From Bacteroidales bacterium (lineage in GTDB: Bacteria; Bacteroidota; Bacteroidia; Bacteroidales; Tenuifilaceae), in assembly GCA_008933525.1 (NCBI GenBank), contig WBUV01000102.1, forward strand, positions 1-8,789: DNA of 8,789 nt, in the 5' to 3' direction. The notes below the pieces were generated by a model. That model did not search any database. It was not told the origin of the DNA and saw only the letters and a program-made list of their open reading frames with translations. The position numbers and the translations under genes are program-made. Shown here piece by piece: positions 6,642 to 8,789 of this stretch (position 1 is its first letter; every line of letters begins with the position of its first letter).

Positions 6642-6837
6642 TTACCACTAAGGACACGAAGGGCTTTCACGAAGGCACGCTAAGTTTTTTCTCCTTTGTG
6701 TTACTTTGTGCATCCTTTGCGCGACTTTGTGGTTAAGTCTTTTTTACCACTAAGGACACGAAGGGCTTTCACGAAGGCGCACTAAGGTTTTCTCCTTTGT
6801 GATACTTAGTGCTTCCTTTGCGCGACTTTGTGGTTAA
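6642..6837. repeat. Repeat array 1: two ~95-bp imperfect palindromic units between SDR and lgt
   Basis: There are two units, 6642-6736 and 6744-6837, in the same orientation at a 102-bp period with a short T-rich linker. Each runs from TTACCAC to GTGGTTAA. The left half holds four copies of an octamer close to CAC(T/G)AAGG, and the right half holds about four copies of the reverse complement type (CCTTTGTG, ACTTTGTG, CCTTTGCG). The whole unit can therefore fold back on itself around a TTTTCT centre. The fourth left-hand box of the first unit is scrambled. The array fills the gap between the convergent SDR and lgt genes, ending 7 bp from the lgt stop, so it could serve as a bidirectional transcription end. 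It is not an IS element: no reading frame lies within it. Confidence 0.85.
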
Positions 6838-6844
6838 AATTCTT

Positions 6845-7669
6845 TTACTTCTTCTGTGGACTTTTTCCCTGTGCAGGAATAAAAATATTCGGTTTAAGAT
6901 AGGAGTAAACAACAAAGAAAACCCCCGCCAGTATAAATGGTACGCTTAGCCACTGACCCATATTCAAGGCCATAGTTTTTTCGAAATCAACCTGTGGCTC
7001 TTTTACATATTCAATTAGGAATCGTGCGGCAAAGAGGAGTATTAGAAAAACACCAAAAATAAACCCAGTTTTTGTTTTACCCTCCTGCTTGCGATAGTAG
7101 AAATAAAGCAAGAAGAATATCACGAAATACGATAATGCCTCATAAAGTTGAGTTGGATGCTTTGGAAAAAGTTCATTATTGCGGACAAAAATAAATCCCC
7201 ATGGTAAAGATGTTTCAACACCATATATCTCGGAGTTCATTAAATTACCTAACCGGATAAAAGCACCACCAAGAGCAACTGTAATTACAACCCTGTCAAC
7301 CACATATATCATAGGAACTTTGTGCTTTCGAGCAAAAAGGTATAATGCAACTAGTATTCCTATTGCCGCACCATGACTAGCAAGACCTCCCTGCCAAATT
7401 TTAAGAATCTCCAAGGGATTACTTAGGTAATATGCTGGTTCGTAAAACAAGCAATGCCCAAGTCGTGCACCAAGAACCGTTCCAATAACCATATACATGG
7501 TAAGCGAATCCAAGAATCCCTCCTTAAGTCCTTCCCTTTTAACAAAATTATTGAATACTACATACCCGAGGTAAAAGGCAAGTGCCCACATTAAACCATA
7601 GTAACGAACCGATATTGGTCCAATGCTAAATATTTCAGGATCAACGTTCCAGTGTATATACGCTAACAT
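6845..7669 (-). CDS. lgt: Phosphatidylglycerol-prolipoprotein diacylglyceryl transferase (Lgt)
   Basis: This inner-membrane enzyme moves diacylglycerol from phosphatidylglycerol to the lipobox Cys of prolipoproteins, the first step of lipoprotein maturation. I chose the ATG at 7669, giving 274 residues that begin MLAYIHWNVDPEIF, a standard Bacteroidota Lgt start. The frame runs on to an ATG at 7738, but those 23 extra residues do not look like Lgt. Several membrane helices are visible. Family motifs are GGLASHG (94-100, with the His region of E. coli H103), the signature IRLGNLMNSE (138-147, R139 matching the essential E. coli R143), HPTQLYE (171-177) and ARFLIEY (215-221). The gene stands alone on its strand, with same-orientation repeat arrays on both sides. 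A weak -7-like box (TTAATTTG, 7738-7745) could start a leader that excludes the longer start. Confidence 0.95.
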   Translation of the reverse strand: MLAYIHWNVDPEIFSIGPISVRYYGLMWALAFYLGYVVFNNFVKREGLKEGFLDSLTMYMVIGTVLGARLGHCLFYEPAYYLSNPLEILKIWQGGLASHGAAIGILVALYLFARKHKVPMIYVVDRVVITVALGGAFIRLGNLMNSEIYGVETSLPWGFIFVRNNELFPKHPTQLYEALSYFVIFFLLYFYYRKQEGKTKTGFIFGVFLILLFAARFLIEYVKEPQVDFEKTMALNMGQWLSVPFILAGVFFVVYSYLKPNIFIPAQGKSPQKK

Positions 7670-7753
7670 AATATCAACTTTTGGTAACTTGTAAATATAA
7701 TCATTATAGTTGAATGAATGAAAGAACAACGTTAACACAAATTAAACAGATAA

Positions 7754-7770
7754 TTCTCCTTTGTGGTTAA
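7754..7770. repeat. Collapsed remnant of the lgt-flanking repeat
   Basis: Seventeen bases, TTCTCCTTTGTGGTTAA, equal the middle of a full unit (TTCTCCTTTGTG) joined directly to its end (GTGGTTAA). This is what remains if recombination or slippage between the first and last CTTTGTG boxes of the right half deleted everything between. The left half is missing. Confidence 0.6.
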
Positions 7771-7776
7771 ATCTTT

Positions 7777-8073
7777 TTACCACCAAGGACGCGAAGGGTT
7801 TTCAGCATGGCGCACGAAGTTTTTCTCCTTTATGGTACTTTGTGTATCCTTTGCGCGACTTTGTGGTTAAGTCTTTTTTACCACTAAGGACACGAAGGGC
7901 TTTCATGAAGGCGCACTAAGGTTTTCTCCTTTGTGTTACTTTGTGCATCCTTTGCGCGACTTTGTGGTTAAATCTTATTTACCACCAAGGACACGAAGGG
8001 TCTTCACCAAGGCGCACTAAGGTTTTTCTCCTTTGTGATACTTTGTGTATCCTTTGCGCGACTTTGTAGTTCA
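7777..8073. repeat. Repeat array 2: three ~95-bp imperfect palindromic units upstream of lgt
   Basis: The units are at 7777-7870, 7878-7971 and 7979-8073, at a 101-bp period and in the same orientation as array 1. The unit at 7878 differs from the unit at 6744 at only about four positions. A 46-nt stretch of its right half is identical to that of the unit at 6642. The unit at 7777 has a degenerate third left-hand box (CAGCATGG) and the last unit ends GTAGTTCAA. With the remnant at 7754 and the terminator at 8085, these repeats occupy most of the 469-bp gap between the lgt start and the PorP/SprF-like gene. No protein-coding frame of note is present there. Confidence 0.87.
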
Positions 8074-8084
8074 ATATCTTATCC

Positions 8085-8114
8085 AAAAAAAAGAGAGACG
8101 CAAAAACATCTCCC
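8085..8114 (-). terminator. Intrinsic terminator of the PorP/SprF-like gene
   Basis: On the minus strand, 24 bp after the stop codon, GGGAGATG and CGTCTCTC form an 8-bp stem (six Watson-Crick and two G-U pairs) around a TTTTTG loop. Eight T residues follow immediately. This is a standard rho-independent terminator, and it ends the transcript before the repeat array. Confidence 0.87.
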
Positions 8115-8138
8115 TTACAATATATTGATCCAAATATC

Positions 8139-8789
8139 TTAGAATCTATTCAACCAACGGTATCTCCGTGCGCTATCGCCAATTTTCATACCGAGCATTA
8201 ACTCGTGGGATCCATTTTTGGAAAGATTTGATACATCGCTGAAACTATAATCAAACGCATACCCAAAGTAGAATTGCTGATACCGAACACCAAGCATTGT
8301 AATTACGGCACCTGTTGACCGGAACGATACACCTAACCAGTAATCCTGTTTGTAGTAGCCCTTAATGTTGATATCTGTTCCAAACTGAAAACGCTCGTTA
8401 GTAGTAAAAAGTATAGATGGCTCAAAAGCAAAATCGCTTCGGTATGGCTGAATCCTGTAGCCACCAACAAGATAGTACTGCCGGAGTAATCGGTAGGCCA
8501 CATCGGACTTTCCGGAACCAAACTGAATAGCACTTTGGAATAGCGACGTTGCCGATAATCCTACATAAAATTCACTTTTACTTAGCATTACTCCTACATT
8601 AGCATCGGGAGCAAATTTGGAAATTTTACCTTGAAGAAGCGGATCATTTGTTTGTAATGCATCATCGCTAGTTACATTGGCCTTGAATTGAAATGCCGAA
8701 ATTGATGCGCCGAAACTTAACTGGTAATCGCGCATATAAATATGGTAAGCATAAGTTCCCTGAAATCCAGTACGATGAATTCGTCCGTT
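8139..8789 (-). CDS. PorP/SprF family outer-membrane protein, C-terminal part
   Basis: The frame is open from the window edge (8789) to a TAA at 8139-8141, giving the last 216 residues. The N-terminus and signal peptide lie outside. An internal ATG at 8735 is not the true start, because in-frame coding sequence continues upstream (GTYAYHIY just before it fits the family pattern). The protein is rich in alternating aromatic/hydrophobic beta strands typical of an outer-membrane barrel. It ends with the family-type NGSHELMLGMKIGD segment. PorP/SprF proteins are outer-membrane components linked to the type IX secretion system and gliding, and genomes usually carry many paralogs, often paired with adhesin or cargo genes. 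No other type IX gene is in the window, so a role as a core component or as a cargo-paired paralog cannot be told apart. A strong terminator follows. Confidence 0.87.
   Translation of the reverse strand, partial: NGRIHRTGFQGTYAYHIYMRDYQLSFGASISAFQFKANVTSDDALQTNDPLLQGKISKFAPDANVGVMLSKSEFYVGLSATSLFQSAIQFGSGKSDVAYRLLRQYYLVGGYRIQPYRSDFAFEPSILFTTNERFQFGTDINIKGYYKQDYWLGVSFRSTGAVITMLGVRYQQFYFGYAFDYSFSDVSNLSKNGSHELMLGMKIGDSARRYRWLNRF

Noticed and set aside
7670..7738. Longer lgt start giving 23 extra N-terminal residues
   Set aside because: The extension does not resemble Lgt, while MLAYIHWNVDPE at 7669 is a standard start for the phylum. A weak -7-like box overlaps the upstream ATG.
7777..8073. CRISPR array
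   Set aside because: The regular 101-bp period comes from ~95-bp repeats with only 7-8 nt T-rich linkers that are themselves similar; there are no unique spacers and no cas genes.
6574..8073. Composite transposon carrying lgt
   Set aside because: The flanking repeats contain no transposase frame and no target-site duplications that I can see, and lgt is a core gene. They look like intergenic repeat elements rather than IS ends.
8333..8533. Small minus-strand open frame of 66 codons
   Set aside because: It overlaps the PorP/SprF-like coding sequence in another frame and has no features of its own.

Overview
The window looks like chromosomal DNA from a member of the Bacteroidota. The DNA is AT-rich, and start codons lack clear Shine-Dalgarno sequences. 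Two leader regions carry perfect TAnnTTTG -7 promoter boxes, which are typical of this phylum. One gene belongs to the PorP/SprF family, which is found only in Bacteroidota. A genus cannot be named from the sequence.

Positions 1-4617 (minus strand) hold a surface-polysaccharide export block, read in the order wza - wzc - wzm - wzt. It encodes an outer-membrane OPX lipoprotein, a co-polymerase fused to a tyrosine autokinase, an ABC-2 permease, and the start of the matching ATPase, which is cut by the window edge. The permease and ATPase would move a finished, lipid-linked glycan across the inner membrane. Wzc and Wza would link this to periplasmic and outer-membrane export. No glycosyltransferase, polymerase or phosphatase gene lies in the window.

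Positions 4618-5048 are a 431-bp divergent intergenic region. It holds a promoter at each end and, between them, four 13-nt hairpins. All four have the same shape (5-bp stem, 3-nt loop, GC at the base) but different stem sequences.

Positions 5049-6568 (plus strand) hold a YhbP-like flavin-fold protein and an extended SDR (epimerase/reductase-like), probably co-transcribed.

Positions 6569-8138 contain lgt (minus strand), the prolipoprotein diacylglyceryl transferase that would lipidate proteins such as the Wza seen here. It sits between two arrays of a roughly 95-bp, imperfectly palindromic repeat, with five near-complete copies all in the same orientation. Positions 8139-8789 hold the C-terminal part of a PorP/SprF-type outer-membrane protein, followed by a clear intrinsic terminator.

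The genes themselves belong to known families, and I see no convincing new multi-gene system. The least explained material is non-coding: the same-shape hairpin array at 4766-4903 and the octamer-built repeat arrays around lgt.
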